DNA from: an uncultured Kocuria sp.
GTDB lineage: Bacteria; Actinomycetota; Actinomycetes; Actinomycetales; Micrococcaceae
Direction of reading: 5' to 3'
DNA: 54,300 nucleotides
Assembly: GCF_947500125.1 (NCBI RefSeq)
Contig: NZ_CANMRA010000028.1
Coordinates: 1-54,300 of the forward strand
The stretch's first letter is position 1; the number at the start of each line of letters is the position of its first letter. The translations under genes were made by a program, and so were the position numbers. Of the stretch, positions 8,010 through 15,997 are shown piece after piece. The notes below the pieces were generated by a model, which ran no database searches, was not told the origin of the DNA, and was given only the letters and a program-made list of their open reading frames with translations.

Positions 8010-9412
8010 GCGTCCTCCCCGAGGATGAGAGCGAGTTCGGTGTCGAGCCGGTCGAGGGCCGTCGTCATCTGGCCGGCCCCGCCGCCCATGGCGACCGCCA
8101 CGTTCTTCATGAGCGCGGACTCGACGGCGGCCTGCTGCGGTGGGGCCGGGATGGGGCCGGTGCTGGGGAAGCGGTCCAGCGTGTCGTAGAAGACCTGCCA
8201 GTGCTCGGGACCGGCCCCGCGGTAGAAGTCCGCGGTGACCATGGAGCGCCGGCTCGGCGTGGTGTTCGGGTGGGGCATGGCCAGCTGCATCGACTCCTTG
8301 CGGGCCGTGAACTTGATCCACTCCCACGCCTGGTCCTTGCGCTCCGAGGTCTTCATCAGCGCGTAGCCGGCGCCGCCGAACTGGTGCCGCTGCGTGCGCC
8401 AGCGTGGGAAGAACTGCACGTCGAAGGCCTCCGGCCCCATCCCGGCCTCGTTGAGCCCCTGCGCCCAGTACCCGCCGGCCGGGGTGGCGCCGACACGGTT
8501 GGAGGCGAACAGGCCGATCAGGGCGTTGCCGCCGCCTTCCTCGGGACGCACGCCAAGGTCCTCCTGCACGAGCTCCCGCAGGAAGTCGAACGTCTCCGTG
8601 ACCCGCTTGTCCCGGACGTTGGAGCCCGTCCACAGGTAGCCGCCGCTGCGGTCGGCACCCGCCGGGTGGTCCCCGTAGAAGCTGTTCCACAGCCAGCCGC
8701 CGCCCGGGGCCTTCTCCTCGGTGAGGAAGCTGGTGCCGTTCGCGTAGAGCCAGGGGACCACGCCGCCGAACAGGCGGTTCGTCCAGTAGTAGGGGCGGAA
8801 GGAGCCCTCGTTGGAGCGCTGCATGGCGCGCATGAGCCCCGTGAAGTCGTCCTTGGTCCAGTCGTCGGCGGGCCGCTCGGCCCCGGCCCGGCGCAGCGCC
8901 GCCGTGTTCAGGTACATGTTGGCCGCGTTGAACTCCAGCGGCAGCTGGTACAGGTTCCCCTTGTACATGAAGGCCTCCACGAGGCTGGGGTGCACGTCGC
9001 GGAAGTACTCGCCCATCGTGGCGGCGTCCCGCTGGACGAAGCTGTCCAGGGGCACCGCGAGCCGGTCGGCGAACAGCTGGGTGCCCTCCGTGGCCACGTA
9101 CACCAGGTCCGGCGCCTGGCCGGCCGCGACCATGGTGAGGATCTTGGAGAAGAAGTCTCCCCAGTCGGCGCTCTGGACGGCCTGGATCCGCACCGGGATG
9201 TCCGGGTGCTCGGCCCGGAACTCGTCCACCAGCTGCTGGCGCTTCGCGGCGTCCTGGGACGTGCCCTGGATCGCGATCGTCAGGACGTCCTCACCACGAC
9301 CGGGGATGTCGGAACCGGTCAGTCGCGGCCACGCCCCGACCGTGGCTCCGGCCAGGGCGACGCCGCCGACCCCCAGTAGCGCGCGACGGGTCATGCTGCT
9401 CGCTGCAGTCAT
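8006..9412 (-). CDS. extracellular sugar-binding protein of the GH32 operon
   Basis: A 468-residue family 1 solute-binding protein that captures the sugar outside the cell. The N-terminus MTAASSMTRRALLGVGGVAL is a twin-arginine-like signal (TRRALLG) with a hydrophobic core and no lipobox cysteine, so export by Tat is plausible. The body shows the usual features (DAAKRQQLVDEFRAEHPDI, then DLVYV). The ATG at 9412 was chosen because TGAGGA lies at good spacing before it; a GTG 30 bases upstream has no ribosome binding site and would fall close to the operator. It is the first gene of the operon. Confidence 0.88.
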   Translation of the reverse strand: MTAASSMTRRALLGVGGVALAGATVGAWPRLTGSDIPGRGEDVLTIAIQGTSQDAAKRQQLVDEFRAEHPDIPVRIQAVQSADWGDFFSKILTMVAAGQAPDLVYVATEGTQLFADRLAVPLDSFVQRDAATMGEYFRDVHPSLVEAFMYKGNLYQLPLEFNAANMYLNTAALRRAGAERPADDWTKDDFTGLMRAMQRSNEGSFRPYYWTNRLFGGVVPWLYANGTSFLTEEKAPGGGWLWNSFYGDHPAGADRSGGYLWTGSNVRDKRVTETFDFLRELVQEDLGVRPEEGGGNALIGLFASNRVGATPAGGYWAQGLNEAGMGPEAFDVQFFPRWRTQRHQFGGAGYALMKTSERKDQAWEWIKFTARKESMQLAMPHPNTTPSRRSMVTADFYRGAGPEHWQVFYDTLDRFPSTGPIPAPPQQAAVESALMKNVAVAMGGGAGQMTTALDRLDTELALILGEDA

Positions 9413-9435
9413 CCGCGTGTCCTCACTCTGCTGAA

Positions 9436-9467
9436 CTAACACGTGTCAGGTTCCTGACACGTGTTAG
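9436..9467. promoter_or_regulatory. double CACGTG operator (32-bp perfect inverted repeat)
   Basis: Two 15-base arms, CTAACACGTGTCAGG and its exact reverse complement, are separated by TT. Each arm also contains a smaller near-palindrome centred on ACACGTGT, so this looks like two LacI-type operators back to back, 16-17 bases apart. It starts just downstream of the predicted -10 of the GH32 operon and ends 24 bases before the ATG, a classic blocking position. The convergent LacI protein is the obvious candidate to bind it. Confidence 0.75.
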
Positions 9468-9468
9468 G

Positions 9469-9498
9469 AGAGTAGGGACATCCGGGTCGAGGTGTCAA
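9469..9498 (-). promoter_or_regulatory. sigma70-like promoter of the GH32 operon
   Basis: On the minus strand a consensus -35 TTGACA (9498-9493) is followed after 18 bases by TACTCT (9474-9469) as -10. The predicted start site falls inside the double CACGTG operator. Confidence 0.65.
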
Positions 9499-9557
9499 GG
9501 GTCACACGGCGGAACCGTCATGAGACTGCGTCGGGGGCCGTGAGCAACGGCGAGCGC

Positions 9558-10184
9558 TCAGCGCAGGAGGGCTGCGGCTCCGGGGCCGGTGAGCTCCTCC
9601 GCGCCGACCGGACGCCCTGAGACGGCCAGCAGCAGCGCGAGGACGCCGCCGCACACCTCCGGGCCGGTTCCGGCGTCGAGGTCGGCGTCGGTGGTCACGA
9701 GCCGCAGGCCCGCCGCCCGCTCTTTCCCGCCGCCGAGCTTCGTGCTGGTCCGCAGCTGGTGCCGGAGGGCCTCGGCGACCGGTCCGGCCGGACAGGCGCG
9801 GGTGCGCGAGAGCGGGCGCCGGATGTCCTCCCCGTGCACGAACGCCTCCACCAGCCGGGTGGCCGGCGGCGCGGGCGCGCTCGTCGTGCGGCCGCTCACC
9901 GCGCGGAAGGCGGCCAGCGTGTCCCGCGGATCCGCTCGGCGCTCCCGCGCGACCCCCCGGGCGTTGCAGCGGTCGAAGTCGAAGCGGGCGGCCGCGAGCC
10001 CGCTGAGGAAGCCCAGGCGTGTGGTCCGCGCGTCGTTGACGAGGTGGGCCAGGACGTCGTGGACGTCCCATCCGGGGCACAGCGAGGGGGTCGCCCACTG
10101 CTGCGCCGGGAGGTCCTCCAGGTCCCGGATCAGTGCCCGGCGCTCGGCGTGGACCACGGGCCAGATCCCGGTGGTGCGGGTCAT
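9558..10184 (-). CDS. maleylpyruvate isomerase-type mycothiol-dependent enzyme (DinB fold)
   Basis: A 208-residue protein of the MDMPI_N/DinB superfamily, metal-dependent four-helix-bundle enzymes that typically use mycothiol as cofactor in actinobacteria. The conserved block CPGWDVHDVLAHLVND (about residues 36-51) supplies the first metal-binding histidine, and FVHGEDIRRPL near residues 114-124 supplies the second region. This matches the TIGR03083-like group, most of whose substrates are unknown. It diverges from the metalloprotease gene and its end faces the promoter of the fructoside operon. Soluble and probably cytoplasmic. Confidence 0.8.
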   Translation of the reverse strand: MTRTTGIWPVVHAERRALIRDLEDLPAQQWATPSLCPGWDVHDVLAHLVNDARTTRLGFLSGLAAARFDFDRCNARGVARERRADPRDTLAAFRAVSGRTTSAPAPPATRLVEAFVHGEDIRRPLSRTRACPAGPVAEALRHQLRTSTKLGGGKERAAGLRLVTTDADLDAGTGPEVCGGVLALLLAVSGRPVGAEELTGPGAAALLR

Positions 10185-10582
10185 GCGGACTCCTCGGTTC
10201 TCGGGTGCACGGCGCCGGACGGATGCCCTGCGGTGGGCCGGTGCGCCCAGGAGGCGTTCGTACCGGCCCAGGGCGCGCTCGTCGACACCGGCGGAGAGGT
10301 CGGCGGCGACGTCGGCGGAGAGGTCCCGGCCGTGCCTCGAACGCTACCCAGGTGGGCGCGTCCGGGGAACCGTTCGGCCGCAGGGTCCTGCGGCCGGCGC
10401 CGGGACGGCCGGGAGCGGGGCCGTGCGGGCTGCGCCGAGCCCGTGTCCGTGTCCGTGTCCGCAGGACTGTGGACAGGCGGACTCCCGTCACAGTGCCGAG
10501 GAAGGATGACCTCCTGCGTTTGCTTTCGTACACTTCAGTACGGTCTGTCCGGCCGCCCGATCGAGCACAGAAGCCAGGAAGC
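10185..10582. other. intergenic region between divergent genes
   Basis: About 400 bases between the DinB-type enzyme and the metalloprotease. Open frames crossing it are shadows. It holds a short TGTCCG tandem at about 10443-10460 and a TTGCTT ... TACGGT pair before the protease, with spacing too short for a confident promoter. Nothing else is recognised. Confidence 0.4.
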
Positions 10583-11614
10583 ATGCACCAGTCCGGTGGT
10601 ACCACGCCGCATCGGGGAGCGTCGCCCCGGACCCGCGACGAGCACACCGCCGCCGCGCGTCTCCCGCGGTCCCCGAGCGGACGCACTCCGCGGTGGGTGC
10701 TGGACGAGGCGCTGGAACAGCGGCAGCAGGCGCTGCTGAGCCCGGGCGAGCGACGTCGCCGCGCCCGGCGCGCCGCCCGGGACGCCCGGAGCTCCGCCCG
10801 CCGCCGGGCGAGGGCGCCCCGGAGCCGCGGCAGGGCGTGGCGGGCCACGCCGGCCGTGGGCGTGGTGGTGCTGCTCATGCTGTGGTTCACGCCCGGACTC
10901 GTCCAGGACTACGCGCTGCCGGTCATCCGCCTCTATCTCCCGAACGCCTCGGCGCCCCCGCCCGGGGTCGGGGCTGCACCGGCGCCGCTCGGCACGCCCC
11001 CGGCGGTCGAGGACGCCGGTGGCCACCGCTTTCTGGACTCCCCGGACCCGGGCCAGCCGATGGTCGCCTACGACCCCTGCCGCCCCGTGCACTACGTCGT
11101 GCGCCCGGACGACGCCCCGCCGGGCGGGCAGCAGCTCATCGAGGAGGCCGTCGCCGAGATCTCCGCGGCCACCGGCCTGCGGTTCGTCCCCGACGGGACG
11201 ACGACGGAAGCACCCTCCGAGCAGCGCGCGCCCTATCAGCCGGACCGCTACGGCCGGCAGTGGGCGCCCGTGCTCATCACGTGGTCCGACACCACCGAGG
11301 TCCCGGACCTGGCCGGGAACGTCGTGGGCCTCGGCGGCAGCACGGCCCGGCAGGCGCCCGGGCGGCCGTTCGTCTACGTCACCGGGCAGGTCGCCCTCGA
11401 CGCCCCGGGCCTGACGGAGGTCCTGGACCGCCCGGACGGAGCGACCCAGGTCCGCGCGACCATCATCCACGAGCTGGCGCACGTGGTGGGGCTCGCCCAC
11501 GTGGACGACCCGGCGCACCTCATGCACCCGGGCGGCGGGGCGACGGCGCTCTCCGCCGGGGACCGGGCCGGCCTGGCGGAGCTGGGCTCCGGGCAGTGCG
11601 TGCCGCAGCTCTGA
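10583..11614 (+). CDS. membrane-anchored matrixin-like zinc metalloprotease
   Basis: A 343-residue protein with a cytoplasmic, strongly Arg-rich N-terminal region (to about residue 88), one membrane helix (about 91-105), and an extracellular domain. Residues 296-307 read HELAHVVGLAHV, the HExxHxxGxxH zinc site of metzincins, followed by DDPAHLMHPG, whose Met supplies the expected Met-turn. The arrangement is that of matrixin-like domains seen in many actinobacterial surface proteins. AGGAAG precedes the ATG. The substrate is unknown, and no propeptide with a cysteine switch was recognised. A type II membrane orientation (positive inside) is inferred. Confidence 0.82.
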   Translation: MHQSGGTTPHRGASPRTRDEHTAAARLPRSPSGRTPRWVLDEALEQRQQALLSPGERRRRARRAARDARSSARRRARAPRSRGRAWRATPAVGVVVLLMLWFTPGLVQDYALPVIRLYLPNASAPPPGVGAAPAPLGTPPAVEDAGGHRFLDSPDPGQPMVAYDPCRPVHYVVRPDDAPPGGQQLIEEAVAEISAATGLRFVPDGTTTEAPSEQRAPYQPDRYGRQWAPVLITWSDTTEVPDLAGNVVGLGGSTARQAPGRPFVYVTGQVALDAPGLTEVLDRPDGATQVRATIIHELAHVVGLAHVDDPAHLMHPGGGATALSAGDRAGLAELGSGQCVPQL

Positions 11615-11762
11615 TCCGACCCGTCCAGCCCCGGCAGACCCCGTGACCCCGCCCCGGAACCCCAGGTCACAGCGTCATCGGTGAACGTGGGGAGCGTCGT
11701 CGTTCGCCGTCATGTTCCCCGGAGGCCACCGGCCGGCCACGCCCCGGTCCTACGCTCGGCGC

Positions 11763-14021
11763 ATGCGCAGAGTCTCAGCAGCCGCCGCGCTGGCCGCGGC
11801 CGTCCTCTTCACCTCCACGCCGGGGGCGGCCGCCCACAACGGCGATCCGGGCCGAGGGCCCGCCATCGCGCCCGTGCTCGAGCAGCGCGCCACCCTCTCC
11901 GCCGACCACCTCGCCGAGGGGCCGCCGTCCGGGGCGGACGCCACGCCGGCCAACGGCCGCACCGGCCCCTTCGACGGCCAGGTGATCCCCGGCTTCTCCG
12001 CCATGGTCGACAACGGCGACGGCACCTTCTGGGCCATGCCGGACAACGGTTTCGGCAACCAGGAGAACTCCGCCGACTTCCTGCTGCGCCTCTACCGCAT
12101 CGCCCCGCAGTGGGAGACCGCCGAGGGCGGGGACGGGGACATCGAGGTCCAGGACCACGTGTCGCTGCGGGACCCGCACCACCGCATCCCCTTCCCCGTG
12201 GTGCACGAGGACACCGAGGAGCGGCTGCTGACCGGCAACGACTTCGACGTCGAGTCCGTGGTCCGCCAGCCGGACGGCACCTTCTGGATCGGCGAGGAGT
12301 TCGGCCCCTTCCTGCTGCACGTGGACGCCGAGGGCGTGGTGCTCGAGGAGCCCGTCCCGCTGGCCGACGTCCGTGACGGCGGCGAGGGCACGCTTCGATC
12401 GCCGCAGAGCCCGTACCTCGAGGACGGGGAGCAGCCCGCCGTGGGCGCCAGCAAGGGCTTCGAGGCCATGGCGGGCTCGAGGAACGGCCGCTACCTCTAC
12501 CCGATCCTGGAGGGCGCCCTCGCCGACGACGACGATCCGCGCCGCCGGCTGGTCCTGGAGTTCGACACGAGGACGCGGGAGTACACCGGCCGCACGTGGG
12601 ACTACGAGACGGACACCGACGCCAACCTCGTGGGCGACGCGTTCCTGACCCGGCAGAACCGGCTGCTGGTCCTCGAGCGCGACGACTTCGACGGCGCCGC
12701 GGCGGTCACCAAGCGCGTCTACGCCGTCGACCTCCGCCGCACGGAGGACTCCGGACACCTCGAGAAGGAACTGGTCGCCGACCTGCTGGCCGTCGACAAC
12801 CCGGCCGGCATCGGCACCGGCACCTCCCCCGGGGCCTACGGCGTGGGCGAGCAGTTCTCGTTCCCCCAGCAGTCGGTGGAGGTGGTCCTGCAGCTGCGGG
12901 ACGGCCGCCTGCTGGTCGGCAACGACAACAACTACCCCGGCAACGACGCCCGCGTCCCGGGCACCCCGGACGACACCGAGCTTATCGTGCTGGACCGCGA
13001 GCGCCTCGAGCCAGGGGCCGGGACGGGCACCGAGGTGATCGGTCACCGCGGCGCCTCGGGCTACCGGCCCGAGCACACGCTGGCCTCCTACCAGCTGGCC
13101 ATGACGCAGTGCGCCGACTACATCGAGCCCGACCTCGTCCCCACGAAGGACGGCGAGCTCGTGGCCCGGCACGAGAACGAGATCGGCGGGACCACGGACG
13201 TCGAGGACCGCCCGGAGTTCGCCGAGCGGCGCACCACCAAGGTGATCGACGGCGCCGAGGTCACCGGCTGGTTCACCGAGGACTTCACGCTGGCCGAGCT
13301 GCGCACCCTGCGCGCGGAGGAGCGCATCCCGGAGCTGCGCCCGGGCAGCACCGCCTACGACGGCCTCTACCCGGTGCCGACCTTCGAGGAGGTCGTGGAC
13401 CTCGCCCGCCGCTCGCGCACGTGCGACGGCGGACCGGTGGGGATCGCACCCGAGCTCAAGCACCCCACGTACTTCGACTCCATCGGCCTGTCCTTGGAGG
13501 AGAAGGCGGTCGCGGTGCTCGAGAGCAACGGCTACGGCGACGAGGGAGACCCGGTCGTCCTGCAGAGCTTCGAGACCGCCAACCTGCGGGAGCTCGACGG
13601 GATGACCGATGTGCGCCTCGCCCAGCTGGTCAACTGCTCGGGCGCACCCTTCGACCTCGCCGCCGCCGGGGACCCGCGCGGCTACGCGGACCTCACCACG
13701 GCGGAGGGCCTGGAGGAGATCGCGTCCTACGCCGACATCCTCGGCGCCTGCAAGGACGTCATGATCCCCCGGGAGGCCGACGACACGCTCGGGGAGCCGA
13801 CCACCGTCATCGCCGACGCCCACGCCGCGGGCCTGGAGGTCCACGGCTGGACCTTCCGGGCGGAGAACGTCTTCCTCCCCGCCGAGTACCGGGCCGGCGC
13901 CGACCCCCGGGAGCACGGCGACCTGGCCGGTGAGATCGAGGCCTTCGTGGAGGCCGGCATGGACGGGCTCTTCTCCGACCACCCGGACCTCGCGGTCGCG
14001 GCCGTGGACGACCGGTCCTGA
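11763..14021 (+). CDS. secreted fusion: phytase-like esterase domain plus glycerophosphodiester phosphodiesterase
   Basis: A 752-residue exported protein with two enzyme domains. A signal peptide (MRRVSAAAALAAAVLF ... AAA, about residues 1-26) is followed by a beta-propeller of the esterase-like/phytase-like family (PF13449 type; blocks GDGTFWAMPDNGFGNQ and GTFWIGEEFGP) up to about residue 420. From about 425 there is a GDPD domain beginning VIGHRGASGYRPEHT (His428) with the metal-binding block EPDLVPTKDGELVARHE. The enzyme would release glycerol phosphate or other phosphate from external esters. The ATG at 11763 was chosen over 11712 because it gives a clean signal peptide and lies six bases after TACGCT, suggesting a leaderless message. 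Confidence 0.85.
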   Translation: MRRVSAAAALAAAVLFTSTPGAAAHNGDPGRGPAIAPVLEQRATLSADHLAEGPPSGADATPANGRTGPFDGQVIPGFSAMVDNGDGTFWAMPDNGFGNQENSADFLLRLYRIAPQWETAEGGDGDIEVQDHVSLRDPHHRIPFPVVHEDTEERLLTGNDFDVESVVRQPDGTFWIGEEFGPFLLHVDAEGVVLEEPVPLADVRDGGEGTLRSPQSPYLEDGEQPAVGASKGFEAMAGSRNGRYLYPILEGALADDDDPRRRLVLEFDTRTREYTGRTWDYETDTDANLVGDAFLTRQNRLLVLERDDFDGAAAVTKRVYAVDLRRTEDSGHLEKELVADLLAVDNPAGIGTGTSPGAYGVGEQFSFPQQSVEVVLQLRDGRLLVGNDNNYPGNDARVPGTPDDTELIVLDRERLEPGAGTGTEVIGHRGASGYRPEHTLASYQLAMTQCADYIEPDLVPTKDGELVARHENEIGGTTDVEDRPEFAERRTTKVIDGAEVTGWFTEDFTLAELRTLRAEERIPELRPGSTAYDGLYPVPTFEEVVDLARRSRTCDGGPVGIAPELKHPTYFDSIGLSLEEKAVAVLESNGYGDEGDPVVLQSFETANLRELDGMTDVRLAQLVNCSGAPFDLAAAGDPRGYADLTTAEGLEEIASYADILGACKDVMIPREADDTLGEPTTVIADAHAAGLEVHGWTFRAENVFLPAEYRAGADPREHGDLAGEIEAFVEAGMDGLFSDHPDLAVAAVDDRS

Positions 14022-14043
14022 CGGCCTGACCCGCGCTCCGCCC

Positions 14044-14100
14044 CGACACAGGCACCAGGGACCGCCCGGTCCGGCCGGGCGGCCCCTGGTGCCCGTGTCG
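14044..14100. terminator. bidirectional hairpin terminator
   Basis: Arms 14044-14069 and 14075-14100 pair over 26 positions with two A-C mismatches on the plus strand. On the minus-strand RNA these become G-U pairs, so the helix is continuous in that direction. It separates convergent genes. Confidence 0.8.
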
Positions 14101-14115
14101 GCGCGGGCCGGCCCG

Positions 14116-14889
14116 TCAGCGGCTGCGCTCGCCCCCGTCGTCGCCCCCGTCGTCGCCCCCGTCGTCGCCCCCGTCGTCGCCCCCGTCGTCGCCGTGGTCG
14201 TCGCCGTGCTGGTCGTCGGCAGGTCTGGTCCGCCACCGGGAGATCCCGACGAGGACCGCGGCCATCGCGGTGATCGCCACCGCGAGCACCGCCACCCAGA
14301 CCGCCACGGACCCGTAGCCGCCCGCCGACGCCATCGGGTCCAGGAACGGGTACGGGTACCACCACGGGTCGCCGGTGCCCTCGTCCAGCACGAACGGTCC
14401 CCGCACCATGGTGTAGACCACCCACAGCACCGGATAGACCGCGATCCACCCGACCGTGCGCCACCGCACCGGGCTGCGCCCCGGGGCGAGCAGCCAGTCC
14501 AGCAGCGCACAGACCGGGACGATCGAGTGCAGGATCTCGTCGGCCCACGGCTGCTCCAGGCCCGGCTCCTGCGGGAGGCCGCGCAGCAGCGCGTTGTAGA
14601 CCACCCCGGTGGTGACCGTGTACGTCGTCGCCGCGGCGCGCAGGGCACCGAGCCATCCCGGGTCGGCGCCCCGCCGGGCGAGCAGGAACCACGCCCCGAG
14701 CGCGAAGACGACGGCGTGGAACAGCGAGGTCTGCATCGTGAAATAGCTGAAGAAGTTGGCGACGTCGACCGCGAGGGCCTGGTCCCCGCGGTCGATCCAG
14801 AAGCGCAGGGAGACCCGCAGCTGCGCGGCCACGGCCACCACCAGGGCCAGGGCCATCAGGACGCGGGCCACCGCGAAGAACCGTCTCAT
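14116..14889 (-). CDS. Pr6Pr family membrane protein with Asp/Gly-repeat tail
   Basis: A 257-residue integral membrane protein of the Pr6Pr (FAR-17a/AIG1-like) family, with about six hydrophobic helices. Typical sequence landmarks are FFSYFTMQTSLFHAVV (about residues 46-61), a conserved histidine in ILHSIVPV, and DPWWYPYPFLDP near the end. Function of the bacterial members is not established. The C-terminus ends in a cytoplasmic-looking tail of (DDGG)n encoded by a 12-base tandem repeat. The ATG at 14889 is preceded by GGAGGAGGA. Longer in-frame readings overlap the divergent HNH gene and are rejected. Confidence 0.8.
   Translation of the reverse strand: MRRFFAVARVLMALALVVAVAAQLRVSLRFWIDRGDQALAVDVANFFSYFTMQTSLFHAVVFALGAWFLLARRGADPGWLGALRAAATTYTVTTGVVYNALLRGLPQEPGLEQPWADEILHSIVPVCALLDWLLAPGRSPVRWRTVGWIAVYPVLWVVYTMVRGPFVLDEGTGDPWWYPYPFLDPMASAGGYGSVAVWVAVLAVAITAMAAVLVGISRWRTRPADDQHGDDHGDDGGDDGGDDGGDDGGDDGGERSR
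14131..14190 (-). repeat. 12-bp tandem repeat encoding DDGG units
   Basis: Five exact copies of GCCCCCGTCGTC (plus strand) lie in tandem, and each gives Asp-Asp-Gly-Gly on the minus strand. The unit is a multiple of three, so copy changes alter tail length but not frame. Confidence 0.85.
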
Positions 14890-14980
14890 CTGCGTCCTCC
14901 TCCGGTGCCGCAATCTACCCTGCCCGCTGACCTGCGAGAATGGGACCCCCGACACCACCGGCCGGAGCGGAGGGACCACC

Positions 14981-15829
14981 GTGCGCAGGACCGACGCCCC
15001 GCAGCCCCGTGCCCGGCGGGCGGGGCTCGTCCCGCTCCTGCTCGCCCTGGGCGTGCTGGCCGGGTGCACCCCGCCGGTCCCGGAGGTCTCCTCCCCCGCC
15101 GGTCGGGCGCTCGCGGCCCTGCCGGTCGAGGACGCCGGCAGCGGCGAGGACTACGACCGGCTCGCCCAGTTCGGGGAGTGGGCCGACCCCGACGGCAACG
15201 GCTGCGACGCCCGCAACGACATCCTGGCCCGGGACCTGACCCGTGACGTCGTCGACGACGACGGGTGCACGGTCCTCTCCGGGACCCTCGAGGACCCCTA
15301 CACCGGGCGGACGATCGCGTTCGAGCGCGGACCCCTGACGTCCTCGGACGTGCAGATCGACCACGTGGTGGCCCTGAAGAACGCGTGGGTCTCCGGGGCC
15401 GACCGGCTCGCCCCGGGCGAGCGCACGGCCCTGGCCAACGACCCCCTGAACCTGCGGGCCGTGGACGGGCCGGCCAACGGGGAGAAGTCCGCCGCCGACG
15501 CCGCCGGGTGGCTGCCGCCGAACGAGTCCCACCGGTGCGCGTACGTGGCCACCCAGATCGCGGTCAAGACCCGCTACGAGCTCTTCGTGTCGAATCCTGA
15601 GCGGGACGCCATGGCGGACGTGCTGGCCGGGTGCCCGGGCCAGGAGCTGCCCACCGGCGTCCCGCCCGCCGGGGACGGTGCGGCCGCGGGACCGTCCCCG
15701 GCGGACGAGGTCTACTACCCGGACTGCGCTGCCGTGCGCGCGGCCGGCGCGGCTCCTCTGCGCTCGGACCAGCCCGGCTACCGCCCGGCGCTGGACCGGG
15801 GTGGGGTCGAGGGCCTGGCCTGCGAGTGA
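14981..15829 (+). CDS. HNH endonuclease (DUF1524-like) lipoprotein with excalibur domain
   Basis: A 282-residue exported lipoprotein. It starts at GTG after GGAGCGGAGGGA. The signal peptide ends in the lipobox LAGC with Cys29. The middle contains the HNH/GmrSD-type motif VQIDHVVALKNAW (His128) followed by NDPLNL, the usual beta-beta-alpha metal finger of extracellular nucleases. The last 40 residues (YYPDCAAVRAAG ... GLACE) form an excalibur calcium-binding domain, although the DxDxDG loop is degenerate here (DRGGVEG). It probably degrades DNA at the cell surface; a role in nutrient or phosphate acquisition is inferred. It diverges from the Pr6Pr gene. Confidence 0.85.
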   Translation: MRRTDAPQPRARRAGLVPLLLALGVLAGCTPPVPEVSSPAGRALAALPVEDAGSGEDYDRLAQFGEWADPDGNGCDARNDILARDLTRDVVDDDGCTVLSGTLEDPYTGRTIAFERGPLTSSDVQIDHVVALKNAWVSGADRLAPGERTALANDPLNLRAVDGPANGEKSAADAAGWLPPNESHRCAYVATQIAVKTRYELFVSNPERDAMADVLAGCPGQELPTGVPPAGDGAAAGPSPADEVYYPDCAAVRAAGAAPLRSDQPGYRPALDRGGVEGLACE

Positions 15830-15997
15830 GGGCGGGCACCCCGATGCAGCAGGGGCCACGAGGTTCCCGGGGGCCGGCCCGTCCACGGCTCTGGGCAGTG
15901 GGAGCGACGACCCCCGAGATCCTGTCCGAGCCGGTGGCCCGGTCAGGTCGCCGAACCCCGATCCGTGCCGCAGGACCGGCAGGATCCGCCGCGGGAG

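Noticed and set aside
10443-10460. TGTCCG short tandem as a regulatory repeat
   Set aside because: Only about three copies exist, in low-complexity GC-rich sequence, with no relation to a promoter.
12596-13933. Long plus-strand frame inside the phytase/GDPD gene
   Set aside because: It is an Arg/Pro/Ala-rich shadow of a well-supported gene, typical of high-GC DNA.
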